From NCBI GenBank assembly GCA_026395775.1, contig JAPLYA010000121.1, positions 1 to 13,059 on the forward strand: a stretch of DNA of 13,059 nt, in the 5' to 3' direction. The position numbers were made by a program, and so were the translations under genes. This DNA is from Candidatus Pacearchaeota archaeon. Its GTDB lineage: Archaea > Nanobdellota > Nanobdellia > Pacearchaeales > GW2011-AR1. Shown here in pieces: positions 1 to 8,273 of the stretch (position 1 is the stretch's first letter; each line of letters begins with the position of its first letter). Under the pieces are notes generated by a model, which had not been told where the DNA came from, did not search any database, and was given only the letters and a program-made list of their open reading frames with translations.

Positions 1-183
1 CCGCGCATAAACTTTCAATAATTTGTAAACTTTTAAACTTATTTATTTTGGAGATTAATAAACTATTTGAATTTTTGAGCTTTGTTATTAAAAATAAAAC
101 TGTTTCAGTTCACTTTGGCAATGGGGCGAGCAGTTATTTAAACCAAGCACAATTACCTCTGCAACTAAAGAAAGTAAATAAAC

Positions 184-495
184 ATGGATATATATTTGAT
201 TTTAAGGATAGTAAACTTAATATTTGGATTGACAGCTATTTATTACTGTTTATATAGTATAACAAGAATAGAGGGTAAGCTCGAGAAAGCTATTATTTTT
301 TTGGCACTTGCCGCATTAGTTCTTACTTTAGTTAATCTCCTTGGGGTAATGGAGGTTTTTTACAAGGTTGATTTGAGCACAATAAAAGCAGTTGCAAACT
401 CGGTAACTATCTTCTTTACATTCTTTGCAGCAATCACAATAAAAAAGCTTATTGAGCAATTAGACAGCAAGAAAAGGAAATTTGGTCGAGCTTAG
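184..495 (+). CDS. Small three-helix membrane protein, unknown function
   Basis: A 103-residue integral membrane protein. Three hydrophobic stretches are visible at about residues 4-24, 36-57 and 68-88, followed by a short basic tail (KKLIEQLDSKKRKFGR) that probably faces the cytoplasm. No catalytic motif is seen. The ATG at 184 puts the first membrane helix at the very N-terminus; no convincing Shine-Dalgarno sequence precedes it. The nearest TATA-like sequence (TATTTAAA, 135-142) would give a leader of about 20 nt. It is followed, with a 49-nt gap and a separate promoter, by a receiver-domain protein and a second small membrane protein, so a role in signalling at the membrane is possible, but this is context only. 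The gene looks real because of its clean hydrophobic periodicity and lack of a better frame; the function is unrecognised. Confidence 0.75.
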   Translation: MDIYLILRIVNLIFGLTAIYYCLYSITRIEGKLEKAIIFLALAALVLTLVNLLGVMEVFYKVDLSTIKAVANSVTIFFTFFAAITIKKLIEQLDSKKRKFGRA

Positions 496-515
496 AAACA
501 ATATAAAGGGCTAAA

Positions 516-523
516 TTTTTAAA
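516..523 (+). promoter_or_regulatory. TATA box of the receiver gene (leaderless)
   Basis: TTTTTAAA lies in the gap before the receiver gene and is centred about 25.5 nt before the A of the ATG at 545. That is the spacing expected between an archaeal TATA box and the transcription start, so the mRNA would begin at or next to the start codon. There is no Shine-Dalgarno sequence. Confidence 0.6.
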
Positions 524-544
524 CTCCCTAATATTAATTATTTT

Positions 545-883
545 ATGGCAAATAGCACATATAGGATTTTAGTAATAGATGACCATCCACAAACAGCAAC
601 CGCAATTTCTACAATATTACAAAACGAGGGTTTTAGTGTTTCTGAAGCTTATAATGAAAAGTCAGCTGAAAGAGAGTGCAAGTCTGAGAGGTTTAATCTT
701 ATGATTATAGACATTGATATGCCTATGGCTTGCAGCTCTGAAAATCCTAAAATATTGATAACCAGTTTTAAAGAGCCAGGAAGTAAAATTAAGAAATTTA
801 AAAATGTTGTGGGAATAATTAAAAAGCCTATAAGCTCAGAGGAGCTTATTGGTGTAGTTAAAAAAGCTCTTGGTGTAAGATGA
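545..883 (+). CDS. Stand-alone response-regulator receiver domain, shortened
   Basis: A 112-residue protein made of one CheY-like receiver domain and nothing else. The first strand RILVIDDHP carries the acidic pair D12-D13; MIIDIDMP places the phospho-acceptor at D56; KILITSF gives the conserved Thr at T73; and IKKPI gives the Lys-Pro pair K94-P95. The spacing from D56 to T73 is 17 residues, against about 30 in CheY, so helix alpha-3 and its loops seem to be missing while every phosphorylation residue is kept. There is no output domain, so it probably works by protein contact. The last codons overlap the next gene by ATGA, suggesting coupled translation with a membrane protein. No histidine kinase is present in the window. 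Receiver identity is firm; the partner is unknown. Confidence 0.85.
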   Translation: MANSTYRILVIDDHPQTATAISTILQNEGFSVSEAYNEKSAERECKSERFNLMIIDIDMPMACSSENPKILITSFKEPGSKIKKFKNVVGIIKKPISSEELIGVVKKALGVR

Positions 884-1278
884 AATCCTCTCTGGCAATT
901 GAGCATTTAGCAAGATTTGAACAAAGAAGAATGCTGAAAAGAGGCAAATTTGTAAATTTGTTTTGCACATCTACAGTGCAAAATCTCCCCAATGAAGAAA
1001 AAAATTCTTTTTTTTCTTATTTAAAAAGGAAAAAAAGAGCACCAAAGCTCCTGGCTGGAATTTTTGTTTTATGCTTAATCGGGGCTTTTATATTTGCTGG
1101 AAAGCTAACCGGCCTAATCGTTATTGAAAATCAGCCAAATAGTTCTTTCGTCTCTTTGTTATTTATTCTTATTGCGGTTATTTTAGTTATTGCTGCGCTT
1201 GCTGCCGCTAGGAGAACTAGTCAATTGGAAAGCAGATTTAAGGAGGATATAGAAATCGCTGAAAGAAAATTACATTAA
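880..1278 (+). CDS. Two-helix membrane protein coupled to the receiver
   Basis: A 132-residue protein, not recognised. The N-terminal 55 residues are hydrophilic and basic (FEQRRMLKRGKF, YLKRKKRAPK). Two transmembrane segments follow at about 56-81 and 88-110, joined by a short loop (ENQPNSS), and the C-terminus is a charged helix (RRTSQLESRFKEDIEIAERKLH). Positive charges before the first helix and after the second suggest both ends are cytoplasmic. The first helix ends in GKLTGLIVIE, a kind of sequence I associate with membrane segments of secreted proteins in Woesearchaeota-like archaea. The start overlaps the end of the receiver gene by 4 nt (ATGA), which supports the start and a shared mRNA. 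It may anchor or respond to the receiver; this is inferred only from gene order. Confidence 0.75.
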   Translation: MKSSLAIEHLARFEQRRMLKRGKFVNLFCTSTVQNLPNEEKNSFFSYLKRKKRAPKLLAGIFVLCLIGAFIFAGKLTGLIVIENQPNSSFVSLLFILIAVILVIAALAAARRTSQLESRFKEDIEIAERKLH

Positions 1279-1389
1279 AAGCCAGTTAATGACTAACTTC
1301 GTTTTGTAGAGAAGTTGCGAGGGTTTGGTTTATTCTTACTTTGCTTCAATTCCGCAATGATTTAAGTTTTTTCTTTTAATTCTCTTTTT

Positions 1390-1419
1390 GTTAAATATTA
1401 AACTTTTTTAGTATACTTG
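1390..1419 (+). repeat. 30-nt dispersed repeat, copy 1
   Basis: This 30-nt stretch matches 12386-12415 in the opposite orientation at 27 of 30 positions, including the core AGTATACTTG. In both places it lies downstream of a gene, in the same direction as that gene, and carries a T-rich tract, so it could be part of a 3' end or terminator. The role is inferred. Confidence 0.6.
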
Positions 1420-1461
1420 TTGTGGGGCAAGCAATTGTGTAACTGAACTTGAAAACTATTT

Positions 1462-1504
1462 TTCCTACGGCTAAAGAGCTTTTCTTTTAACAATAAAGAG
1501 TTAA
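1462..1504 (+). repeat. 43-nt dispersed repeat, copy 1
   Basis: This stretch matches 10558-10600 without gaps at 35 of 43 positions. Shared blocks are CGGCTAAAGA, TTAACAAT and AGAGTTAA with identical spacing. Part of it (TTTTCTTTTAACAATAA) also resembles 11763-11781. It ends next to the stop codon of the converging - strand gene. Confidence 0.6.
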
Positions 1505-1505
1505 T

Positions 1506-2354
1506 TTATTTAACTTTAACTCTTTCATGGGTTATTTTTTCTAAATCTTCTTGCAGCAAAGGAAGCTGTCTCTCTACATCTCTAATAAGTTCTGCAAATT
1601 TCTTTGTTCTAATATTATAAATACCCTCTGCAATCTTGCCCTCTTGGAAGTACTCGTACTGGGTTTTCTTAATCAAGTTTTTTAATGTGTCTTTTTTTAA
1701 CTCCAGACCTGAAATTTTTCTTTTGATAAGAAATTTTGCAATTCGCTTTTTATAAATAAAGTAAAGGATTATTAAAATTATAACTATTGCAGCAATATAA
1801 ATCCAGTTTTTCATGAAAAACTGTTTTATGCCTCTGCTTGTAGCTTCATAAAAGATATTTAATCTTGTGGCTTGAGCTTGGAGTTCAATTATTTCCTTGT
1901 TAAGCTCTTCTATTAAAACTAAGGCTTGCTCGTATCTTTCATCTTGAATTTCTTGGTTTATCTGCTCTAATAACGAGTCGGATTCTGACATATTTACTTT
2001 TAAGGAAGTTTCATTGTAGAAAATTAAAGCTGAATAAAGTTCGTCTCGAACTTTGTATGCCTGATTTCTTATGTTTGAAATCTCCTGGCAATGGGGGATT
2101 ACTGAAGAAAAATCCGGATTATTTTTCTGCAATTCTAAAACTAATTGAGCTTGATAGAGATTTTCAGCTTTATGTAAACTGTCATTTACTCTTATAATAT
2201 TGAACTTGGCTTTTTCTAGTTCAGCCATTGTCGCTTTTGATTCTTCTATACAATTAAAGGCTTTTTCCTTTATTGTTAGATTCTGATCTAAAGCTAGGGC
2301 TAGATTTATTGCTAAAATTGCTATTAATAATGCTGCTATTTGTTTTGATTTCAT
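1506..2354 (-). CDS. Single-pass membrane protein, short paralogue of the giant's C-terminal part
   Basis: A 282-residue protein. Residues 1-22 form a signal peptide or signal anchor (basic MKSK, then AALLIAILAINLALAL). Residues 23-180 are a mostly helical outer region with N-glycosylation sequons and Cys at 35 and 89. Residues 184-201 are a transmembrane helix (NWIYIAAIVIILIILYFIYKKR), and 202-282 a basic helical cytoplasmic tail. The tail motif LIKKTQYEYFQEGKIAEGIY closely resembles LIELIKETQKDYMERGKL in the giant protein just upstream, and the region before the membrane helix (LLEQINQEIQDERYEQAL) resembles the giant's stalk (LLYLAKSAFERGDYLSSL). Its ATG overlaps the giant's stop codon by 4 nt (ATGA), so the two should be co-translated. 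A role as partner or assembly factor of the giant is inference. Confidence 0.85.
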   Translation of the reverse strand: MKSKQIAALLIAILAINLALALDQNLTIKEKAFNCIEESKATMAELEKAKFNIIRVNDSLHKAENLYQAQLVLELQKNNPDFSSVIPHCQEISNIRNQAYKVRDELYSALIFYNETSLKVNMSESDSLLEQINQEIQDERYEQALVLIEELNKEIIELQAQATRLNIFYEATSRGIKQFFMKNWIYIAAIVIILIILYFIYKKRIAKFLIKRKISGLELKKDTLKNLIKKTQYEYFQEGKIAEGIYNIRTKKFAELIRDVERQLPLLQEDLEKITHERVKVK

Positions 2355-5300
2355 TTTTTAAACCACTTTTTAACTGAAAATTTTGGCTTCTCTACCTTGC
2401 CTTTTAGCTCTTCCCAGAATTCTTTAGTTCCCGGCTTATACCTGCTTTTTTCTCTTATCTTTGGCTTGATTTCTGGCTTTGAAACAACAAGTTTTCTTTC
2501 TTGCCTCAATTCAGACAACTTCCTTATTTTTATCTCTTTTGGCTTGCTCTTGAATATGCTTGAGAAAAAACCAGGCTTCTTTACTTTTTTCTTTAATTCT
2601 TGCCAGAATTCCTCTGCTTTTTCTTCAGCTAGAATTTTTTCAGCTTTCAAGCTTAGCCCCGGCTTTGCTTTTGACAAGTTTATGCTTTTTGGAATTGAAT
2701 GTGCTGGTTTTTGCTTAACTTGAATCTCTTTTGATTGGAATAAACTTTTTATTCTTGAAAATAAACTAGGTTTTATTGGTTTGATTACGGGCTGTTTTTT
2801 AATTTCAATTTTATTTATTTTTATTTCTTTTGGTTTTCTTTTAAATAAGTTTGAGAAAAAAACAGCTATCCTCGAGACTAGTTTTTTAGTGAAACTTGTT
2901 TTTTCTCCGATAAACCCTTTATTTGATAATGCTTTTTTTGCTTCAACTAAAGCTATTTCTTCCTCTACTTCTGATAATCTCGAAGAGTAGCCTTTCAGCA
3001 TGTTTTCATAAATTCTCGTTTCTAGCTTACCTCTTTCCATATAATCTTTTTGAGTTTCTTTTATCAGCTCTATTAACCTCGTTCTTTCTGTGAACAGAGC
3101 GTTGCCTCTTCCTTTTATCTTGAACAAGTAAGCCAGTTTTGTTTCTGTGTTAATTTTCTCTTGGATAATCTTATTCAATCTAGCTTCATACTGAATCATT
3201 GCTTCTTCATACTCTTCCATTGACATTCTGGCTTCTTCAAAACATTCTTTTTGAATTACTTTCATCAGGCCAATAAGGAGTTTTTCTTCTGAATCCAACA
3301 AAATAAGCTTTCTTTTATACAATCTGAGTTTTACAAGTAAGAAGCTAGAATAGCTCACTATGACAAAAATAATTACAAATGCAGAAGATTGAAGAGGATG
3401 GTTTTTAACATAGTAAAGAGTATTAAACTCACCTTTTGTTTCTAAAGCATAGGATAACTGGGATTCTTTTATTTTTTCTAAGCTTGAGAGATAATCTCCT
3501 CTTTCAAATGCAGACTTAGCCAAGTACAATAATCTTTTTGTTTCTGTTACTGATATCCCCGATTTTTCAGCTTCTATCACAAGTGATTCGATTTCACTTA
3601 TAATATTCTTACTTTCTATTGCAGAATCATGCAGATTTTTTAAAGTGGTGTAGCTTTCTTTTAATGCTACAAAGTCATAAGCTTGATATTGCTTGTTTAT
3701 TGAATCAAGCAATTCTTGTACCTTTTGCGTTGACATGCCTGATAAATTCATTTCTTTAAGCCAGGCTTGAGAACTATTAAGCATTTTTTCTGCCTCTTTG
3801 CTTGTGAAATCAACAACAAGCAAGGTAATTGTTTTTTGCTCTCTATAACTATTATCCAAGTTCTCTACAACTAAACTTGCTTCAATATCAAACTTTAATG
3901 AATACTTTCTTGAAGTAAAATATTTAGGAGTTGTTATTGTTACATCTATATCTTGGGATTGGTAAGGAGCTAGGCTTGAGATTTTATCTGGATTAAGCTT
4001 AATATATTCTGAATTTATTCCTGAAACCGAAATCTTGATGTTTCTCATTGTGCTGTTGTACTTGTTTTTAACTTGGAATTTGAAACCTTGTTCTTCTCCT
4101 CTAATTAGCTCGTATACTTCTCCTATTTTTTCTGAAGCTGAAATACTACCGCCACCTCCCCCCCCTCCACTAGCCGATGCACTAGACGCGATTGTTGTTG
4201 TTGGAGCAATATAATCCCCATCAAGGCTTCCACAAGAACTAACTATAACAGAATCTGAAACATTATAGCACAGGAAAGTGATGCTTACAGATTCTTCAAG
4301 ATAAGTTTTATTATAAGCATCGGTTATTAAGTCGCCCGAAATATTCTGACCCGAGGCTTTTAATTTGAATGTTTTAATTCCTGAAGTCATTGTTTTAAGA
4401 TCAGAAAACGTTAGGTTTGTGTTTAAGTAATTCAAGGAATTATCAGTTATATTCGTATAATTTACTGAATAAGCTCCTGAAGAATTTGTTATTCCATCTG
4501 GTAGGACTAGATAAAAGCTTATGTTATAGGCTGTATTATTGATGTTTATTTCACTTGAACCCATAAGATTTCTAACATAACCAACCAAATTAAAATTTCC
4601 TGCTGTTAAGTAAACCGATGTAGGGTAGCTTGAGAATTTTTCATATAAATATGGGCCTTGCTGATTTGTTACTAGTATTGTTGAGATATTTGAAGATGAA
4701 TAATTACTTCTTGCTCTGAATTCACTTATTGTTATGTTTAAATTTTCTTGTTTAGTTTCTGTTGCAAATGTTGCATTTACTAAAATAATTCTGTTGTTCC
4801 CTGCTGAAATTGTGTAGGTGTTAGAAGGCTTTACATAATCATTATCAAAATAAACTCTGCCTTCTGCTAAATCATAGGTTAATCTGAAATCTAATAAACA
4901 ATTGCTGCTTGCAAATTGAATATCCCCTGTGTTATTTATCGTGATATTTCCTATTCCTTTATTTATGTTCCAGCCGGATGTTGCCGAGATATCTGTGCTA
5001 TAAATCCAAGTGCAATCCCAGTAGCTGGCTAGAGTAAAATTAGCTGAAGCTCCCGTCTCTTCAAGCGTATCATTTGCAAGAATTCTAAAAGTTATATTAT
5101 CTTCATAGCTAGGCAATAGAAAACTTGAGTTCATTATGAATGAGCTTGAAATGCTAGTAAGATTGTTCATTGTTATATTGTTTATTCCAAAAGTTGAAGA
5201 TGAATTTCTCCATTGCAAGATAGCTGTGTCAAAGTTATTTTCTGAGTCGGACATGTTAGCTAGGACTGTTATTTTTATTCCTGGATCAAGTTCTATTGTT

Positions 5301-8098
5301 GAATTTGGGCGATAGCTTATTGAGTTGAATGATGGGGCAGCATTTCCTCTTATTAGTCTGGTTTCTGTTGAGTTGCTGTTGCTTGCTAGATCCTTTGCTG
5401 TTAAGTTGTAAGTATAAGTGTTCCCCGCAACCATTCCTGATTGATTTATAACTAGGTTCCAGAGAGTTGAATTTATGCTTGTTAAACTTGAGTTTGTGAT
5501 ATTATAAACTGCTATTGTACCATTCCAATTATAGCTCATGTTTGCCAGGTTTACTTCTATAATCGAGACATTAAGGATGAAACTTCCTGTTCTTCCTGTA
5601 TTGTTGTCTGGGGTTGGGGATTCAAATTGCATTAATGGTTTTGTCGTGTCAATTGTGAATGTTCTTATTTCTGTTTTATTGCTGTTTTCTAGAGTGTCAT
5701 GAATAGAAACATTATAATAATAAACAGCATCTCTCAAACCTGTGAAGTTTATTAAAGTTGAAGATTGGGTTGTTGAATTAACTAAAGTTAAAGTACCTGT
5801 ATTATTATACAAAAAGAAAGTTATATTTTTAAGATTAATTTCAGTATAAGTTATGCTTATTGTTAAAGAATCTGTATTGTAATAAGAATTGTTTGATGGT
5901 GTTGGAGAAAAGTATTCTATCAAAGGCAAGACAGAATCGACAAAAAAAGTTATACTAGAAAAATTATGATTTCCAGAAGTATCATTCACATAAATAGTTA
6001 TATTATTTAAGCCTTGATTCCAGGTTTGGCCTGAGATATTTGCTCCACAAGCCAAGCTTGTGTTTGTTATTCCTGAATTTCTTGTCCAGAAGCATGATTG
6101 AATGTTTGTGTCAGAAGCTGTGTAATTTATATTTATGCTGTTTGAGCTTTGATTGGAATTATTTGAAGGATATGCTATGCTGATTAATGGAAAAATTGTA
6201 TCTTTGAAAAAGCTTATTGTTGTTGAATTTGAGTTTCCCATTGAGTCATTTGTCTCTATCATCCATGTATTGGCTCCTTCGCTTGATGTCATGCCTGTTA
6301 TGTTTGTTCCGCAAGTTACACTTGTGTTTGTTCCTCCAGCATTAGTAGAATACCGGCAGGCTTGTGCTCCTACACCTGAATCTAAAATAGAGTAGTTTAA
6401 TGCAGAAACATTTACATTATAAGTTATGTTTTGAGGGTAGCTTATTGTTATTGAAGGAGAAGTTGTATCAATTCTAAATGTTACAGATGAGGAATTTATA
6501 TTATTGCTTGTATCATTTGCATAAACTGTTATTGTGTTTAATCCCTCATCCCAGCTTCCTGTTATGTTTGTTCCGCAAGCTATTGTTCTGTTATATTGCC
6601 CTGAAGAGTTTGAATACCAGCAGCTTGACAAGCCAATATTATCTGAAGCTGTATAATTAACCCCTGCATTTGTATATGAAAAATTCGTGCTATTTGTAGG
6701 AGAAGTAATTATTATTTGGGGCGGGGTTGTATCTGGCGAAACAGTATAGTATCTTGTTGTTGAAATATTGAAATTCTTGTTTGTGTCATTACCCCAAGAA
6801 ATCCATTGATAAGCATAATTTCCTGAACTTGACATTGACACAGAAACATTGAATTTATCTGCAGCAGTTGTATTTCTTGCTGTATAATTTTGGTTGTTTA
6901 TTTGCAATAAAACAGTTGCATTTGTGTTAGCTATTGTAACATTGAACAAAGCTGTTCCTAAACTAACTAATGTCCCATTGTTATCTTCGTAGCTTGAGAA
7001 AACAGGATAAACTGTAGATGTATAATATGTTTCTAAAGCAATTGAATTATTTAAAACAGGGCTCCAGAAGCTGTAACTATCTGCAAGATAAGTAAAGTTT
7101 AATCCGAGATTTGTTGTTGAATCTATGGTAAATGTTTTGGTTACGCCTTGTGTTAAGTTCTGGAAAGAAGTAACACCCCCCGCATGAGATAATCTTAAAC
7201 TAAGATTTGTTGATGCTTGATTAAATTCATTTAGGGTTACATTCACACTATTATTTCCAGAAGCTATTGTCACATTTAAATCCTGTGTTCCCTGCGAGTA
7301 AAATCTCGGGAACTGCTCATTGTAAATCTGTGAGATTTCTGTTGCTGATAAGCTTCTGTTGAATATCATAACTTCATCTATTTGACCATTAAAATTATTG
7401 CCACCACCTAATGAATTATATGTTCCTATTTTAAGTTGAGTATTATCTCCATTTATTGCTGTTGTATAAGCATTTGCATTTCCATCCCATGCACCATTGC
7501 AATAAACATAAACATTTGAACCATTATAGGTTGCAGTTGCCATAGACCATACTCCTGTAGTTCCACAATTAAATGCCCAATGAGCCCCATTAATATAAAA
7601 GCTTAATTGTGTCGTACTAGTTCTAAATATCATCCAACCTGTGCTTCCAGTTGTCCATTGAGCTACAATTCCATCTTCTACACCAGCACTAAACGGTTTA
7701 ACCCATGTAGATACTGTTATTTTTGCAGGATTTATTGCTGCTGTTGATTTTCTTGCCATATAACTTGTTGCCCCATTGCCTTGATAAGAACCGCCATATT
7801 TTCCTGTCATATTCTGAAGAGATGAAGAATTCCAAGTGTAATCTATTCCATCTAATCCCCAGTTATATTCTATTGCAGAATTATTCTTAACATCAAACGG
7901 CAGATAAACTATCAAACTTGAATCATTCACAGAAAGATGACAATATTGACCACCAGCTTCACATTTTACATTGTTTAAAGTTGCTGAGGTTGAGAGATTT
8001 GTTATTGTGTATATGGCGGCATAGGCAACTAGAACTAATAAGATTGAAATTAAAATTATCAGACTTAATAGTCTTATTTGTGATTTTTTACTTTTCAT
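2351..8098 (-). CDS. Giant surface protein: LamG-like, Ig-like repeats, NEW3-like, membrane anchor, cytoplasmic tail
   Basis: A 1915-residue cell-surface protein, probably an adhesin or receptor. Order: hydrophobic signal anchor (12-34); LamG/concanavalin-like domain (about 60-265), with ITVSTWVKP and the typical end IDEVMIFNRSLSATEISQIY; a beta-rich linker; about six Ig-like repeats starting near 456, 543, 631, 719, 816 and 919, most opening with DTTxP, and three with a Cys pair ending in ACGTNITG or similar; further beta domains; a seven-Gly hinge near 1310; a NEW3-like domain (about 1325-1430, IKLNPDKISSLAPYQSQDI); a helical stalk; a transmembrane helix (1573-1590); and a basic cytoplasmic tail. 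Dozens of N-x-S/T sequons lie before the membrane helix. The tail has two copies of a helical module (1604-1649, 1671-1724) and short linear repeats. The ATG overlaps the upstream RHH gene by 11 nt. Domain limits are estimates by eye; the ligand is unknown. Confidence 0.9.
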   Translation of the reverse strand: MKSKKSQIRLLSLIILISILLVLVAYAAIYTITNLSTSATLNNVKCEAGGQYCHLSVNDSSLIVYLPFDVKNNSAIEYNWGLDGIDYTWNSSSLQNMTGKYGGSYQGNGATSYMARKSTAAINPAKITVSTWVKPFSAGVEDGIVAQWTTGSTGWMIFRTSTTQLSFYINGAHWAFNCGTTGVWSMATATYNGSNVYVYCNGAWDGNANAYTTAINGDNTQLKIGTYNSLGGGNNFNGQIDEVMIFNRSLSATEISQIYNEQFPRFYSQGTQDLNVTIASGNNSVNVTLNEFNQASTNLSLRLSHAGGVTSFQNLTQGVTKTFTIDSTTNLGLNFTYLADSYSFWSPVLNNSIALETYYTSTVYPVFSSYEDNNGTLVSLGTALFNVTIANTNATVLLQINNQNYTARNTTAADKFNVSVSMSSSGNYAYQWISWGNDTNKNFNISTTRYYTVSPDTTPPQIIITSPTNSTNFSYTNAGVNYTASDNIGLSSCWYSNSSGQYNRTIACGTNITGSWDEGLNTITVYANDTSNNINSSSVTFRIDTTSPSITISYPQNITYNVNVSALNYSILDSGVGAQACRYSTNAGGTNTSVTCGTNITGMTSSEGANTWMIETNDSMGNSNSTTISFFKDTIFPLISIAYPSNNSNQSSNSININYTASDTNIQSCFWTRNSGITNTSLACGANISGQTWNQGLNNITIYVNDTSGNHNFSSITFFVDSVLPLIEYFSPTPSNNSYYNTDSLTISITYTEINLKNITFFLYNNTGTLTLVNSTTQSSTLINFTGLRDAVYYYNVSIHDTLENSNKTEIRTFTIDTTKPLMQFESPTPDNNTGRTGSFILNVSIIEVNLANMSYNWNGTIAVYNITNSSLTSINSTLWNLVINQSGMVAGNTYTYNLTAKDLASNSNSTETRLIRGNAAPSFNSISYRPNSTIELDPGIKITVLANMSDSENNFDTAILQWRNSSSTFGINNITMNNLTSISSSFIMNSSFLLPSYEDNITFRILANDTLEETGASANFTLASYWDCTWIYSTDISATSGWNINKGIGNITINNTGDIQFASSNCLLDFRLTYDLAEGRVYFDNDYVKPSNTYTISAGNNRIILVNATFATETKQENLNITISEFRARSNYSSSNISTILVTNQQGPYLYEKFSSYPTSVYLTAGNFNLVGYVRNLMGSSEININNTAYNISFYLVLPDGITNSSGAYSVNYTNITDNSLNYLNTNLTFSDLKTMTSGIKTFKLKASGQNISGDLITDAYNKTYLEESVSITFLCYNVSDSVIVSSCGSLDGDYIAPTTTIASSASASGGGGGGGSISASEKIGEVYELIRGEEQGFKFQVKNKYNSTMRNIKISVSGINSEYIKLNPDKISSLAPYQSQDIDVTITTPKYFTSRKYSLKFDIEASLVVENLDNSYREQKTITLLVVDFTSKEAEKMLNSSQAWLKEMNLSGMSTQKVQELLDSINKQYQAYDFVALKESYTTLKNLHDSAIESKNIISEIESLVIEAEKSGISVTETKRLLYLAKSAFERGDYLSSLEKIKESQLSYALETKGEFNTLYYVKNHPLQSSAFVIIFVIVSYSSFLLVKLRLYKRKLILLDSEEKLLIGLMKVIQKECFEEARMSMEEYEEAMIQYEARLNKIIQEKINTETKLAYLFKIKGRGNALFTERTRLIELIKETQKDYMERGKLETRIYENMLKGYSSRLSEVEEEIALVEAKKALSNKGFIGEKTSFTKKLVSRIAVFFSNLFKRKPKEIKINKIEIKKQPVIKPIKPSLFSRIKSLFQSKEIQVKQKPAHSIPKSINLSKAKPGLSLKAEKILAEEKAEEFWQELKKKVKKPGFFSSIFKSKPKEIKIRKLSELRQERKLVVSKPEIKPKIREKSRYKPGTKEFWEELKGKVEKPKFSVKKWFKK
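4158..4165 (-). repeat. G8 homopolymer in the poly-Gly hinge of the giant gene
   Basis: Eight consecutive G on the coding strand, in a very AT-rich genome, encode part of a seven-Gly run. Loss of one G would lead to a TAG after about 11 codons; gain of one G would lead to a TAG within about 4 codons. Either slip would remove the NEW3-like domain, the membrane helix and the tail. Confidence 0.55.
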
Positions 8099-8237
8099 TT
8101 TTTATCTCTTTCTTGGACAGGTCTTTTTTTATGAGCTCTTCGAGATAATCTGAAATATCTATCCCTTTGAGAATACAAGTGATTTTAACTTTCTTCCATA
8201 ATTCTTCGTCTACCTTTAGGCTAGTTGTCTTTCTCAT
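8088..8237 (-). CDS. 49-residue ribbon-helix-helix transcription factor
   Basis: A short gene read from ATG at 8237 to TAA at 8088. The protein starts MRKTTSLKVDEELWKKVK and continues with a loop GIDIS and a second helix DYLEELIKKDLSKK. This is the layout of the CopG/Arc/MetJ class: one beta strand (about 3-9) that pairs in a dimer and enters the DNA groove, helix A (10-24), a G-containing turn, and helix B (28-40). Its length is right for a minimal RHH domain. Its last 11 nt overlap the start of the giant surface protein gene, so it is the first gene of the operon. A perfect inverted repeat immediately upstream suggests that it represses its own operon. It could instead be an antitoxin-like protein, but no toxin gene is adjacent. 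Confidence 0.85.
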   Translation of the reverse strand: MRKTTSLKVDEELWKKVKITCILKGIDISDYLEELIKKDLSKKEIKNEK

Positions 8238-8244
8238 AAGTTCT

Positions 8245-8270
8245 CTTTTTCTAATTTTAATTAGAAAAAG
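8245..8270 (-). promoter_or_regulatory. Perfect 12-bp inverted repeat, probable RHH operator
   Basis: The arms CTTTTTCTAATT (8245-8256) and AATTAGAAAAAG (8259-8270) are exact reverse complements around a 2-nt centre. The site ends 7 nt before the RHH start codon and covers the start point predicted from the TATA box at 8274-8282 (about 8252). A dimeric RHH protein bound here would block initiation, as expected for autorepression. Confidence 0.65.
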
Positions 8271-8273
8271 TAG

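Larger units (their letters stand above)
1279..1505. other. Convergent intergenic spacer with repeats
   Basis: No gene is seen between the two converging genes. The spacer holds two dispersed repeats described separately (1390-1419 and 1462-1504) and a small hairpin, AACTTC at 1295-1300 with GAAGTT at 1311-1316. The 3' ends of both flanking transcripts should fall here. Confidence 0.6.

Noticed and set aside
48..257. Open frame of 69 codons from a TTG at the left end
   Set aside because: It overlaps the better-supported membrane protein gene by 74 nt, has no recognisable motif, a weak start codon and no promoter at a fitting distance. Nothing else is seen in 1-183 except a TATA-like box at 135-142.
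649..906. 85-codon frame antisense to the receiver gene
   Set aside because: It is a shadow of a well-supported receiver domain and has no recognisable features.
2397..8148. Several + strand open frames antisense to the giant gene (for example 2397-2723, 6153-6395, 7918-8148)
   Set aside because: They are mirror frames of repetitive Asn/Ser/Thr- and Lys-rich coding DNA with no motifs of their own.
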